In this document: positions 53,889 to 62,558 of the stretch, in pieces
How positions within the stretch are numbered: position 1 is the first letter of the stretch
Layout: every line of letters starts with the position of its first letter
Source of the DNA: JALSNL01 sp036479585
GTDB taxonomy: Bacteria > Bacteroidota > Ignavibacteria > Ignavibacteriales > Melioribacteraceae
DNA: 64,000 nucleotides
Direction of reading: 5' to 3'
NCBI GenBank assembly: GCA_965224785.1
Contig: OZ245062.1
Span: forward strand, 3,596,001 to 3,660,000
Program-made: the position numbers and the translations under genes
The notes under the pieces: model-generated
Databases searched by the model: none
What the model was told of the DNA's origin: nothing
The model's input: only the letters and a program-made list of their open reading frames with translations

Positions 53889-56774
53889 TTATAATTTTGT
53901 TTTTGTTAAATGGATTTTACAACCACCCTCATTGATGAATTCAACTTTTGCATCTATTAATTTAGCACGCATTTTTATATTTTTTAATCCATTTCCTCTT
54001 TTAATATTTTCTAACTCAAATCCTTTTCCATTATCAGAAATTATCAGTTCAAAGATATTGTTTTTATACTTTAGCAAAATTTCAATTGTAGAACAATCCG
54101 AATACTTAACTGCATTATTAATTACTTCTTTTGTAATCATCATAATATTTTGACGAAAATCTATGTTAAGAGGTTTCTTCATATCAGTAATTTGATTTAT
54201 AAATTTAAGTTTAATATTTTTTTGCTCGACAAATGATTCTGCAAAACTTTGTATTCTATAAATCAAACTTTCCATATTATCGTTTCTAGAATCAATGGAC
54301 CAAATAACATCACTCATCATACTTATTACTTCTTTGCTTTTTCTACGTATAATATTTGATTTTTCTATTCTTTTACTTTCTTCTTTTGTGTAAGAGAGCA
54401 AATCAACATTTAGAGAAATTTGTGTAAGTAACGATCCAACTTCATCGTGTAAATCACTTGCAATTTTTGTTCTTAACCTTTCTACTTTTAGTAAATAATT
54501 TAATCTGTATTGAAATGCCAGCCAAAGCAAGCCACCAATAAACGAAACAATTGCAAGTCTAAACCACCAAGTTTCCCACCAAGCAGGACTAATTGTAAAA
54601 CTTGTTAGGCTAGGTTTACTCCAATATCCCCACTCATTTCCTGCTTTTACTTCAAAGGTATATTTTCCATCATCCAGGTTTGTATAAGGTGCTTCGTACA
54701 TTGTACTCTCTACCCAATTTTTATCAACATTAGAAAGGCGATACATGTATTTAATTTTTTCAGGTGCGGAAAGATTTATTCCAGTGAATATAAATTTTAG
54801 ATAGTTTTGGTCGTAATTAAAAACCGGTTCGTCTAAAAATTTACTTAAGGAATAATCTTCATTAAATAATTGCAATCCGGTTAAGTATAGATTTGGCGGA
54901 GTTGTTATTGGTACATCTAGGTTTGGATTATACTTTGTAACGCCATACAGAGTACCTAACCATAAATTTTCTTCTTCATCAAGAAATGTGCTTTCAAGCG
55001 TAAAATCATTATCAACTAATCCATCGGATTTATAAATATGTTTAATACTTAGTGAATCATCAATGTTTGTTAAAATATTTACACCTGTAGTGGCAACAAA
55101 AATTCTTCCTTTTTTATCTTCTTCAATATCTGCAACTGAGTTATGACTTAAGCCATCATTCACATCTATTGTATCAACAACAATTCCGTTTCTAATTATA
55201 TTTAATCCTTTATATGTACCAACAAGGATTGAACCATCAGCTCTAACATGAGTTGCATTTACAATGTTATCAACCAATCCGTTCTTGGTTGTAAAAAAAG
55301 TAAACTCGTTTTTATCATAAATTACTAATCCATATAATGTACCAAATACTATAGCTCCAGCTTTCGTTTTTGATACTGAAAATATTGTTTTACCTCCTAA
55401 TTCTTTTTCAATTTTCGCTGATATTTTTTCTGATTTTACTTTTTTAATTTTCTCGTCTTTAAGTATAATTACACCGGTTTGTGTTCCCAGATAAATTTTA
55501 CCTGAATCTGTTTCCTCAATTGAATAGACTTTACTAATTGCTAATTCACTATTGAGATTATAGTTCTTAATATTTTTATTATCTAGTATGCTAAACCCAT
55601 TATCAGTACCAACCAATATTTTTCCATCTTTTCCTTCTTTTACTACTCTAACAAAATCGTCAACTAATCCGGTTTTTGAATTTAGAATTTTAGTTTCGTT
55701 TTCTTTTTTAACAATCAATCCTTTTTCCGAACCAAAATATAAAGTTTGATCCTTAGCTTTTAGTATTGACCAAATATTTTCATTTGGAAGTCCTGTACTT
55801 TTATTATAGTTAACAATACTTTCCTTAGGATTGTAGATACTTACACCTTTGCCGGAAGTCCCAAAATATATCATTCCATTATTATCTTGAAAAACACTCA
55901 TACAATAGTTAAAGGAAAGACCATTTTTTTCGGTAAGAGTTTTTATAATTCCATTGTCATCAACTATTACTCCATTAATTGTTGCTGCATACATTTTTCC
56001 GTTGTTGCCTATAATTAGATCAAAACAAAATGCATCACTAAATCCAGGTTTATCAGTTAACTTTGTTATTTTTCCATTTTCTATTTTATTAATACCTTTG
56101 TACGAACAAGTGTATATTGTACCCTTGCCATTACCCTTTACACTTATTAATAGATTATTGTTCAAGCCATCTTTTGTTGTTAATATTTTGAAGGAATTAT
56201 TTTTATAAATTAATAATCCTTGTTGTGTTGCAATATAAAGTGTACCATCAATTGCTTCGTAAAAATCGCGTATTGTGTACTTAACTTCATTAGGATAATT
56301 AACTTCTTTACCCCAGTCCGAAAGACTTCCATTTTTTAATTTTGTAATTTTATTACCACTTCCTGCAAACAACAAATCTCCATTCCTAAGTTTTCCAATG
56401 CTTAAAATATCATTACTAATTAATCCATTCTTCTCATTTATTGTATCCAAAACTCCGTTGTCATAAACTAATATACCCCCCTGATAACAACCTATATAAA
56501 TTTTACCATCTGCTCCTTCCTTTATATCTAATACTATTGGAGAAAGCATACCACTATGAGTTTGAATATTTTCAAAATTATTTCCATCCCATTTACTTAC
56601 TCCATCATAAGTCGCAAACCAAATATAGCCTTTGCTATCTTGTATCATTGAAGTAACTTGTCTATTAACAAGTCCGTCTTCTTGTGTTATATGTTTATGG
56701 ATTTTTATTTGACCAAAAAGAAAAAGGGGAAGAAGTAGAAAAAGAAGTATGATGGAATACTTGTTTTTATTCAT
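53889..56774 (-). CDS. Two-component sensor histidine kinase with two-component-regulator propeller
   Basis: 961 residues. A signal peptide (IILLFLLLPLFLFGQ) leads to about fourteen Reg_prop-type repeats forming propellers (GLVNRQVTSMIQDSKGYIWF; GLPNENIWSILKAKDQTLYFG; NLWLGTLYGVTKYNP), a Y_Y_Y domain (about 665-725, KYMYRLSNVDKNW), one membrane segment (about 737-754), a HisKA_3 domain with the phospho-acceptor His776 in SDLHDEVGSLLTQ, and a HATPase (ISDNGKGF; GNGLKNIKMRAK). Relatives sense polysaccharide breakdown products in the periplasm. Unlike Bacteroides hybrid systems it has no fused regulator; the partner is the next gene. Confidence 0.94.
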   Translation of the reverse strand: MNKNKYSIILLFLLLPLFLFGQIKIHKHITQEDGLVNRQVTSMIQDSKGYIWFATYDGVSKWDGNNFENIQTHSGMLSPIVLDIKEGADGKIYIGCYQGGILVYDNGVLDTINEKNGLISNDILSIGKLRNGDLLFAGSGNKITKLKNGSLSDWGKEVNYPNEVKYTIRDFYEAIDGTLYIATQQGLLIYKNNSFKILTTKDGLNNNLLISVKGNGKGTIYTCSYKGINKIENGKITKLTDKPGFSDAFCFDLIIGNNGKMYAATINGVIVDDNGIIKTLTEKNGLSFNYCMSVFQDNNGMIYFGTSGKGVSIYNPKESIVNYNKSTGLPNENIWSILKAKDQTLYFGSEKGLIVKKENETKILNSKTGLVDDFVRVVKEGKDGKILVGTDNGFSILDNKNIKNYNLNSELAISKVYSIEETDSGKIYLGTQTGVIILKDEKIKKVKSEKISAKIEKELGGKTIFSVSKTKAGAIVFGTLYGLVIYDKNEFTFFTTKNGLVDNIVNATHVRADGSILVGTYKGLNIIRNGIVVDTIDVNDGLSHNSVADIEEDKKGRIFVATTGVNILTNIDDSLSIKHIYKSDGLVDNDFTLESTFLDEEENLWLGTLYGVTKYNPNLDVPITTPPNLYLTGLQLFNEDYSLSKFLDEPVFNYDQNYLKFIFTGINLSAPEKIKYMYRLSNVDKNWVESTMYEAPYTNLDDGKYTFEVKAGNEWGYWSKPSLTSFTISPAWWETWWFRLAIVSFIGGLLWLAFQYRLNYLLKVERLRTKIASDLHDEVGSLLTQISLNVDLLSYTKEESKRIEKSNIIRRKSKEVISMMSDVIWSIDSRNDNMESLIYRIQSFAESFVEQKNIKLKFINQITDMKKPLNIDFRQNIMMITKEVINNAVKYSDCSTIEILLKYKNNIFELIISDNGKGFELENIKRGNGLKNIKMRAKLIDAKVEFINEGGCKIHLTKTKL

Positions 56775-56930
56775 TTAATTCTCAATTATATAATGTTAAA
56801 AGAGTATTACAAAGTACTGGAAATATTTCTTGAGTGCAATGAAAAAGATATTAAGTATTTTATGGAGTAAAAAGGAATTAAATGTTTTTGCAGACAAATG
56901 TATAAGGGGATTATAGTTTTGTATTTATTG

Positions 56931-56966
56931 TTTTCAACCTCTCCTTTTTATCGGAGAGGTTGAAAA
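56931..56966. terminator. Strong hairpin between the Omp28 gene and the kinase gene
   Basis: TTTTCAACCTCTCC (56931-56944) and GGAGAGGTTGAAAA (56953-56966) form a perfect 14-base stem with an eight-base loop, 58 bases after the Omp28-family stop codon on the minus strand. No long T run follows, so it may be a terminator of low efficiency or an mRNA-end stabiliser. Confidence 0.5.
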
Positions 56967-57024
56967 TAATCTAAAAAAATTTACTCGGAGAAAAATGGAT
57001 TTTGCTAATTTAATCTTGCAAAGT

Positions 57025-58083
57025 TTATTTCATCAAAATCAACTTTTTCGTTGAACTAAAATCACCAACTGATAAACTATAATAATAAACTCCACTCGAA
57101 AGTTTGGAAGCATCAAATTCAACTTCGTAATTTCCAGATGATTGTTCTTTGTTAACAAGTGTAGCAACTTCTTTGCCCAACACATCGTAAACTCTCAACA
57201 AAGCACTCGAACTAAAGTTCGAGGCTACATTTTTCGAGGTTACATCATTTGGAATTGTATATTTTATTGTTGTTGTTGGATTAAATGGATTTGGATAATT
57301 TTGTTTTAAACTAAATTCATTTGGAATATTTTCTTCATCATTTATTCCCGTAATACTAAGTTCATCAAAACTTATTGATGATGATTGATAAATCTTTTTT
57401 GTTGATGAACTCTGAATAAAAACAATTACTTTTAATTCATCTGCATTCCAATCATCATTAAAATCAATTGTTGCACTTAGGTCTTTACTTTCGTTTAAAT
57501 TTATTGCAAAAGTATCACCTTCTGGATTAACTATTTTACGCATTACATTTTTATGATCTGAAATATTATTGCTTCCTGTATAATTATCAATGTGTTCAAC
57601 AACTACGTAATTTATTGTTAAATCATTTTCCGGTACGTCAGCAGTTTTAGTTATTGATGCAGAAATTGTAAAACTAGATTCATCTCTTACGCCTGAAACA
57701 CTTAAATCAAAACGACTTTCTTCAACAATAAGTGCATCTAATTCATCTTTCCAGTTACTATAGTTTCGTTGTCTAAGATCACCATCAAAAAATGGTTGGG
57801 GTGTTGATGAAAACGAACCATAAAAACTACTTTTGTTTTCGGAGTCGGAAGTATTGTGTTTGTAAAGTTCATCTGTACTATAAGGGAAAGCCATGTGATA
57901 ATAGATAAATTCGATTTTTTCTCCATTGGCACTTTGCAAAAATTGATCAAGAGCAGAATGAGCCGGAGGACATACCGAACAATGAGCATTAGTAAAAATT
58001 TCAACAAGTACTTTTTTTTCTCCGGCAAAAATTGCGATGTTAAAAAGCGACAAAATTAAAAATGTTTTATATATGTTTTTCAT
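57025..58083 (-). CDS. Omp28-family thioredoxin-fold protein with T9SS sorting domain
   Basis: 352 residues from the ATG at 58083, which has GGAG nine bases upstream; a TTG at 58098 overlaps that site. A signal peptide (IYKTFLILSLFNIAIFAG) is followed by a thioredoxin-like Omp28 region with VLVEIFTNAHCSVCPP (Cys35 and Cys38), then HKNVMRKIV and EHIDNYTG, and a T9SS type A domain. It is an exported putative thiol-disulfide protein. It is the last gene of a TlpA / barrel / Omp28 operon. The sorting domain contains the palindromic element at 57206-57223, encoding NVASNFSSSALL. Confidence 0.85.
   Translation of the reverse strand: MKNIYKTFLILSLFNIAIFAGEKKVLVEIFTNAHCSVCPPAHSALDQFLQSANGEKIEFIYYHMAFPYSTDELYKHNTSDSENKSSFYGSFSSTPQPFFDGDLRQRNYSNWKDELDALIVEESRFDLSVSGVRDESSFTISASITKTADVPENDLTINYVVVEHIDNYTGSNNISDHKNVMRKIVNPEGDTFAINLNESKDLSATIDFNDDWNADELKVIVFIQSSSTKKIYQSSSISFDELSITGINDEENIPNEFSLKQNYPNPFNPTTTIKYTIPNDVTSKNVASNFSSSALLRVYDVLGKEVATLVNKEQSSGNYEVEFDASKLSSGVYYYSLSVGDFSSTKKLILMK
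57206..57223 (-). repeat. Palindromic GCTACA element inside a T9SS sorting domain, copy B
   Basis: CTCGAACT-AA-AGTTCGAG followed by GCTACA, identical to the copy at 45117-45134 and in the same loop of the sorting domain. A partial second copy of its flank (TCGAGGTTACAT, 57234-57245) follows immediately, as if part of the unit had been duplicated. Confidence 0.75.
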
Positions 58084-58100
58084 TGTATTATTCTCCAATT

Positions 58101-59699
58101 TTAAATGTTTGATTGTAGTGAAAATCTAAATCCTTTAAAAGGTAAAATGTAGCGACATATTCCGTTTGAACAAATTTGTCCTCCTCTTTCTCTTCCATAA
58201 GAAAGTGAGACTAAATTTGAACCGGAAATTCTATAACCCAATTCTCCCACCAACCAATCTTTTCGGTTTGATGGATCAAAATCGTTATTTGTAAATTCGT
58301 ATCTAATTGCAAAAGTAGCTTTGTTAAAAAGAGAAGCAATTATTGTTAAAAAGTGATTATTAAAATTCTCTTGATCAATATTAAAGTTATCATTCACAAA
58401 TTCTAATTCGTATTGTAAAGTTGTTGAAATATTTGAACTTAGTGAGTTCTGAAACTGCATTGGAATAACATAAGATTTTATTGTATGACTTCCGTTTGCT
58501 CCTGTAAATTCATTGTAAAGAGTTTTGGTTCTGGAAGCAAAACCAAAACGTAATGCTGTTTCTAAATCAAAATAATATTCTCCCTCAATAAAAATTTCTG
58601 AAAAAGGTGAGTAATTTATTTTTGTTGAAGGCAGTAAATTATTTTCTTGCTCAACAGTAAATGAAAACTCCGAACTATTGTATAAATAGGAATTATGTGT
58701 GCTTGATAAACTCATATTCAGATTAAAATTTAAGTCTCCATTTACAGTATAGATTGCATCAAGTTGAATTCCTACTTCATCGTTAAAATCCACAATGTGC
58801 AAAGAACGTGTTAGCAAAGTATAGCTGTGTTCCTTCATAACAATTGGTGGATTTTGAAAAGGTAAAAGTTTTGTTGTTCTAGTTGCATCATTTTTCAGAA
58901 AAGGATCTTGAAGATCAAACTTGTAATTTTTATAATCAATAGTAATTCCTAAGTTTTCTCCTGCAAAAGAAAGAGAGGAATAAATTCCATTTCCCCTTGA
59001 AGTACTTTTATCAATAGGAGTGTTTGCCCATTTAGAAGCCCATCCAAAATGGAAATCAAATTCATTATAGTTTAAATCAAAGTATAGTTCAGGTAATTCT
59101 ACATTAGCAATTTTATTATTATTGAACTGCGGAATTGTTGCTTCGGCAGAAATAAATGATGCTCCAAGTTTTCCTATTCCTTTAATTTTATACTCTAAAT
59201 TTCCACCTCGCAATTTATATTTTTCGTGCCTAGCAATATTTACAGAATCTCTAAAATCAATTGTTCCTGCAATTAAAGATGCTTTCAAATTTGAATATTT
59301 ATAACTCGCCTTTACTCCATCTATCCAAGTATCATAGGCAAGTCCACGATTCTCAAATAAATTTAGAACTAATCCACGACTGTATAATTCTGAGGAATTA
59401 CCAACTCTTACAAATAATCCTTTGTCTCTGTATTCAATAAATCGTTTACTAAGTCCTCTAAAATTAGCTCCAACTTCTGGTGGATCGTCATACAAAAAAC
59501 GAAAGCCAACATTTATTTGTTTAGGGAATGATATTCTAACATCAGTTAGGTTTTCAAAGTATTGGAATTTTTTTTCGGAACTTCCCAATGTTTGATTGCC
59601 ATTTCCATATCTCAATAAGTTAGAAACAGAAGGTGTAACCTGTGCCAAATTTATTGAGCCTAAACAGAGAACAAATATTAAAATTAGAGATTTTTTCAA
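58101..59699 (-). CDS. Outer-membrane beta-barrel-like protein, DUF6029-like
   Basis: 532 residues with a signal peptide (ILIFVLCLGSINLAQV) and a long run of alternating amphipathic strands. It contains the stretch ENLTDVRISFPKQINVGFRFLYDDPP, RYGNG near the start, and LVLNLFENRGLAYDTWIDGVKASYKY, which I associate tentatively with the DUF6029 family. The C-terminus is a short barrel end (KGFRFSLQSNI). It overlaps the tlpA-like gene by four bases (ATGA) and ends 17 bases before the Omp28 start, so it belongs to that operon. The function is not known. Confidence 0.68.
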   Translation of the reverse strand: MKKSLILIFVLCLGSINLAQVTPSVSNLLRYGNGNQTLGSSEKKFQYFENLTDVRISFPKQINVGFRFLYDDPPEVGANFRGLSKRFIEYRDKGLFVRVGNSSELYSRGLVLNLFENRGLAYDTWIDGVKASYKYSNLKASLIAGTIDFRDSVNIARHEKYKLRGGNLEYKIKGIGKLGASFISAEATIPQFNNNKIANVELPELYFDLNYNEFDFHFGWASKWANTPIDKSTSRGNGIYSSLSFAGENLGITIDYKNYKFDLQDPFLKNDATRTTKLLPFQNPPIVMKEHSYTLLTRSLHIVDFNDEVGIQLDAIYTVNGDLNFNLNMSLSSTHNSYLYNSSEFSFTVEQENNLLPSTKINYSPFSEIFIEGEYYFDLETALRFGFASRTKTLYNEFTGANGSHTIKSYVIPMQFQNSLSSNISTTLQYELEFVNDNFNIDQENFNNHFLTIIASLFNKATFAIRYEFTNNDFDPSNRKDWLVGELGYRISGSNLVSLSYGRERGGQICSNGICRYILPFKGFRFSLQSNI

Positions 59700-60190
59700 T
59701 TAGTCTTCTCAAAAGTTTTTAGTAATTCTACTTCTATTTTTTTTTCATCACCTGGTAAATAGCCCGTGTGTTTGTAAACAATCTTTCCGTCTTTATTAAA
59801 AAGAACTGTTAACGGAATTGATTGACCATTAAACATTTGAAATATTTCTTGATTAGAATCAGTAACAATTGGGAATGTAATTTTGTGCGAAGACACATAC
59901 GATTTTACTTTTGCAACACTTCTAGGGGAGTCTTGATTTATTCCAATAATTGTAAAACCTTTATCCGAATATTTTTTATATAATTTTTCTAAATGTTTCA
60001 TCTCGGCTCTGCAAGGCTTGCACCACAATGCCCAAAAACTTACAAGTGTTGGTCCTTTTTTATTAATTTCAGAAAATTCAATATCATCTCCGTTAAGAGT
60101 TTCTGTTGAAAAATCAATATTGCCTCGTGCAAATATATTTGAAGCACTTAGAAATATTAGAATTAACAAATAAAAAAATTTTATTTTCAT
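59696..60190 (-). CDS. TlpA-like thiol-disulfide oxidoreductase
   Basis: 164 residues. A signal peptide (FFYLLILIFLSASNIFA) precedes a thioredoxin fold with the active-site WCKPC (Cys57 and Cys60 in LVSFWALWCKPCRAEM), the GFTIIGINQD strand and the cis-proline in QSIPLTVLF. It is periplasmic and would reduce or oxidise exported proteins. It is the first gene of the operon with the barrel protein and the Omp28-family protein, and its stop overlaps the next start. Confidence 0.92.
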   Translation of the reverse strand: MKIKFFYLLILIFLSASNIFARGNIDFSTETLNGDDIEFSEINKKGPTLVSFWALWCKPCRAEMKHLEKLYKKYSDKGFTIIGINQDSPRSVAKVKSYVSSHKITFPIVTDSNQEIFQMFNGQSIPLTVLFNKDGKIVYKHTGYLPGDEKKIEVELLKTFEKTN

Positions 60191-60341
60191 AATTATGGCT
60201 CTTATGTTTTAAAGTATTATAAAAAGATATTCTCTCTCCTTATAATATAGGTTGAATTAAATTTATTAACAATGGATTAATATTTCTGTTTTGCAACCTT
60301 ATCAAGGTTCTAACGTCAAAAGAAAGTAACAATAATAATTT

Positions 60342-62072
60342 ATGAGACAATATATGCACACTATAAATAAAGTTAAAACTATAAGCACACTTTTGGGGTT
60401 TTACTTTTTACTAAGTATTACAATTTTTGCACAAGAAGATGAGATAATAGAAATTGGTAATGTCTATTCAGGTGAGATTGAATTTGCTGCATTTGAATTG
60501 GTAGAAGCATCATCAATTAACATTGAAGGTAATGCTGGTAATTTTGGAAGAACTTTTAATGGAAGTGAAGTTTTTTATGGTTGGATTATTGATAGTAAAA
60601 CTAGACAAATAGTTTGGGATGCAAGAGAAGTCATTGATTTTGAAGACGGAGAAGGTATGTATAGAATTGATGACAACGAACCTTTGGAGGCTGGAAAATA
60701 TGAGGCTTATTACACATGTAATGATCACTCAAACGTAGATATAAATAGTTTTGGCGATTTTGTTTCTCATTTATTTTCAAGTTCTAAAACTAGATTTAAA
60801 AGAAAATATAGATCGCAACTTGGAATAACGATTACTGGTGAGGAAAATAAATTTTACGAAGTTGATCCGACAGATGTTGTGGATTCACTAATAGAAAATT
60901 CAATAGCTTCATTTATTAGAGTGGTAAATGAGGAAGACTTAGAAACCGGATTTTCACTTAACGATGATACGGAAATAAGAATTTATTCTGTTGGGGAAGC
61001 TAGAAAGAAAAACTTCTACGATGTAGCTTGGATCTCGAATGTAAAAACAAACAAAATAGTTTGGGAAACAACAAAAGGAAATTCTTCTTACGCTGGTGGT
61101 GGAAGAAAAAATTATTTTGTTGATGAAAACCTTAAACTTCGTAAAGGTAGCTATAAGCTTCATTACTCAACTGATGATTCTCATTCCTTTGAAGAGTGGA
61201 ATGTTTTGCCTCCAGATGATCCACAGTTTTGGGGAGTTACACTTTGGGCTTCTTCGGAAAAAGATAAAAGTAATGTAATTCCATTTAGAGAAGAAGACAT
61301 TATAAAACCAATTGTTGAATTAATTAAAGTTGGTGATGATGAATTTGTATCACAAGGTTTTATGCTTAAAGATGATGCAGAATTAACTCTACTTTGTTTA
61401 GGAGAAGGGCGAGATTATGACGAGCTAAGAGATTATGGTTGGATTATTGATGCGGATACAAAAAAAATAGTATGGAGTATGAATGATAATAGGAATATAA
61501 ATCATGCTGGAGGCTCAAAGAAAAATGTAATGGTAGAAGAGAATATTGATTTAGAAAAAGGAAATTATATTGCATTTTATTCTTCCGATGATTCTCATTC
61601 ATATCAAGAATGGAATGAAAGTAGTCCACTCCAAAAGGAGAAGTGGGGTTTAACAATTTGGACGGAAAATAAAAATGTTGAATTGTTTAGTGAAAATGAT
61701 TTTCATAGTAAATTGATTATTGCTGAAATTGTTAGAGTAGAGGAAAGTGAAAATATCAAAAAAGAATTTTCTTTGTCAGAAGATTTAAAAATCAGAATTC
61801 TTGCAATAGGAGAAGGTGATCGTTCAAGCATGGATGACTTTGGTTGGATTGAAGATGACAATGGAAATATAGTTTGGGAAATGTCTTATGGCATAACTAG
61901 AAAAGCTGGCGGAGCAAAAAAGAATAGATTATTTAATAAAACTATTTCCTTAGATGCTGGCAAATACACATTGCATTATAAAACAGATGATTCTCATTCA
62001 TATAATTCGTGGAATTCATCTCCACCGGAAAATCAAGAAAACTATGGTATTACTTTAATGAAAAATAATTAA
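60342..62072 (+). CDS. Secreted protein with four copies of an unrecognised ~130-residue repeat
   Basis: 576 residues. A signal peptide (LLGFYFLLSITIFAQ) is followed by four tandem copies. Each holds a GWI(I/E)D strand, IVW, an AGG(x)KKN loop, LxxGxYxxxYxxDDSHSxxxWN and, in three copies, WG(V/L)T(I/L). The first copy is diverged (DHSN in place of DDSHS) and lacks AGG. Between copies a linker has a conserved FxLxDDxExxI(Y/L)xxGE pattern. I do not recognise the repeat as a named family. There is no T9SS sorting domain. A weak ribosome site precedes the ATG; the ATG at 60354 is an alternative. It has no operon partner. Confidence 0.75.
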   Translation: MRQYMHTINKVKTISTLLGFYFLLSITIFAQEDEIIEIGNVYSGEIEFAAFELVEASSINIEGNAGNFGRTFNGSEVFYGWIIDSKTRQIVWDAREVIDFEDGEGMYRIDDNEPLEAGKYEAYYTCNDHSNVDINSFGDFVSHLFSSSKTRFKRKYRSQLGITITGEENKFYEVDPTDVVDSLIENSIASFIRVVNEEDLETGFSLNDDTEIRIYSVGEARKKNFYDVAWISNVKTNKIVWETTKGNSSYAGGGRKNYFVDENLKLRKGSYKLHYSTDDSHSFEEWNVLPPDDPQFWGVTLWASSEKDKSNVIPFREEDIIKPIVELIKVGDDEFVSQGFMLKDDAELTLLCLGEGRDYDELRDYGWIIDADTKKIVWSMNDNRNINHAGGSKKNVMVEENIDLEKGNYIAFYSSDDSHSYQEWNESSPLQKEKWGLTIWTENKNVELFSENDFHSKLIIAEIVRVEESENIKKEFSLSEDLKIRILAIGEGDRSSMDDFGWIEDDNGNIVWEMSYGITRKAGGAKKNRLFNKTISLDAGKYTLHYKTDDSHSYNSWNSSPPENQENYGITLMKNN

Positions 62073-62151
62073 TAAAGTTTCATACAAGTAGTATTGGTTA
62101 ACTATTTCAGATTTCTTTGTTGGAATAAGATAAATTATTTTTCATTTTTAT
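62073..62151. other. Spacer after the four-repeat gene
   Basis: Nothing is seen here other than AT-rich DNA before the 3' end of the remnant on the opposite strand. Confidence 0.4.
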
Positions 62152-62502
62152 TTAGCTTTTTCTTTTCTTTATAATTCGTTCAACCTCTTTAACAAAACTA
62201 TGAGATACTGTAATTGGTTTTCTATTTACATCTATAGATTTTCGATATAAAAGAAAAGCACAAACCCACCCAGCTAAAAATATAGCGATATAGATAAAGA
62301 TACTCTTATAGTCGATATTCTTTTTACTAATAATTTTAACAGAGTACTTTCCACCATGAGTGTTGAAAAATAAGGAATCTAAATTAATTTTATTATTACT
62401 AAATAGAGAAATAGATTTTGATTCTAATGGATCAAATAATTCGAAATATAATTTTATTTTATTTTCTTCTACTATAGAAAAATCCCTTAATAAACAACCT
62501 CT
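62152..62502 (-). pseudogene. 5'-truncated remnant of a membrane-anchored protein
   Basis: A 116-codon frame without any ATG, GTG or TTG start, bounded upstream by TAG at 62505-62503. It reads like real protein: IKLYFELFDPLESKSISLF, then FNTHGGKYSVKIISK, one clean membrane segment (IFIYIAIFLAGWVCAFLLY) and a basic tail ending FVKEVERIIKKRKS with a TAA stop. The absence of a start and the stop directly before the frame suggest that the N-terminal part was lost or frameshifted. The family is not recognised. It follows the PEGA-Omp28 lipoprotein gene on the same strand. Confidence 0.5.
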
Positions 62503-62558
62503 CTAGATTTCTATTCACATTTTAACAATCTATATTTGACAACATAGTGTTCAACATT

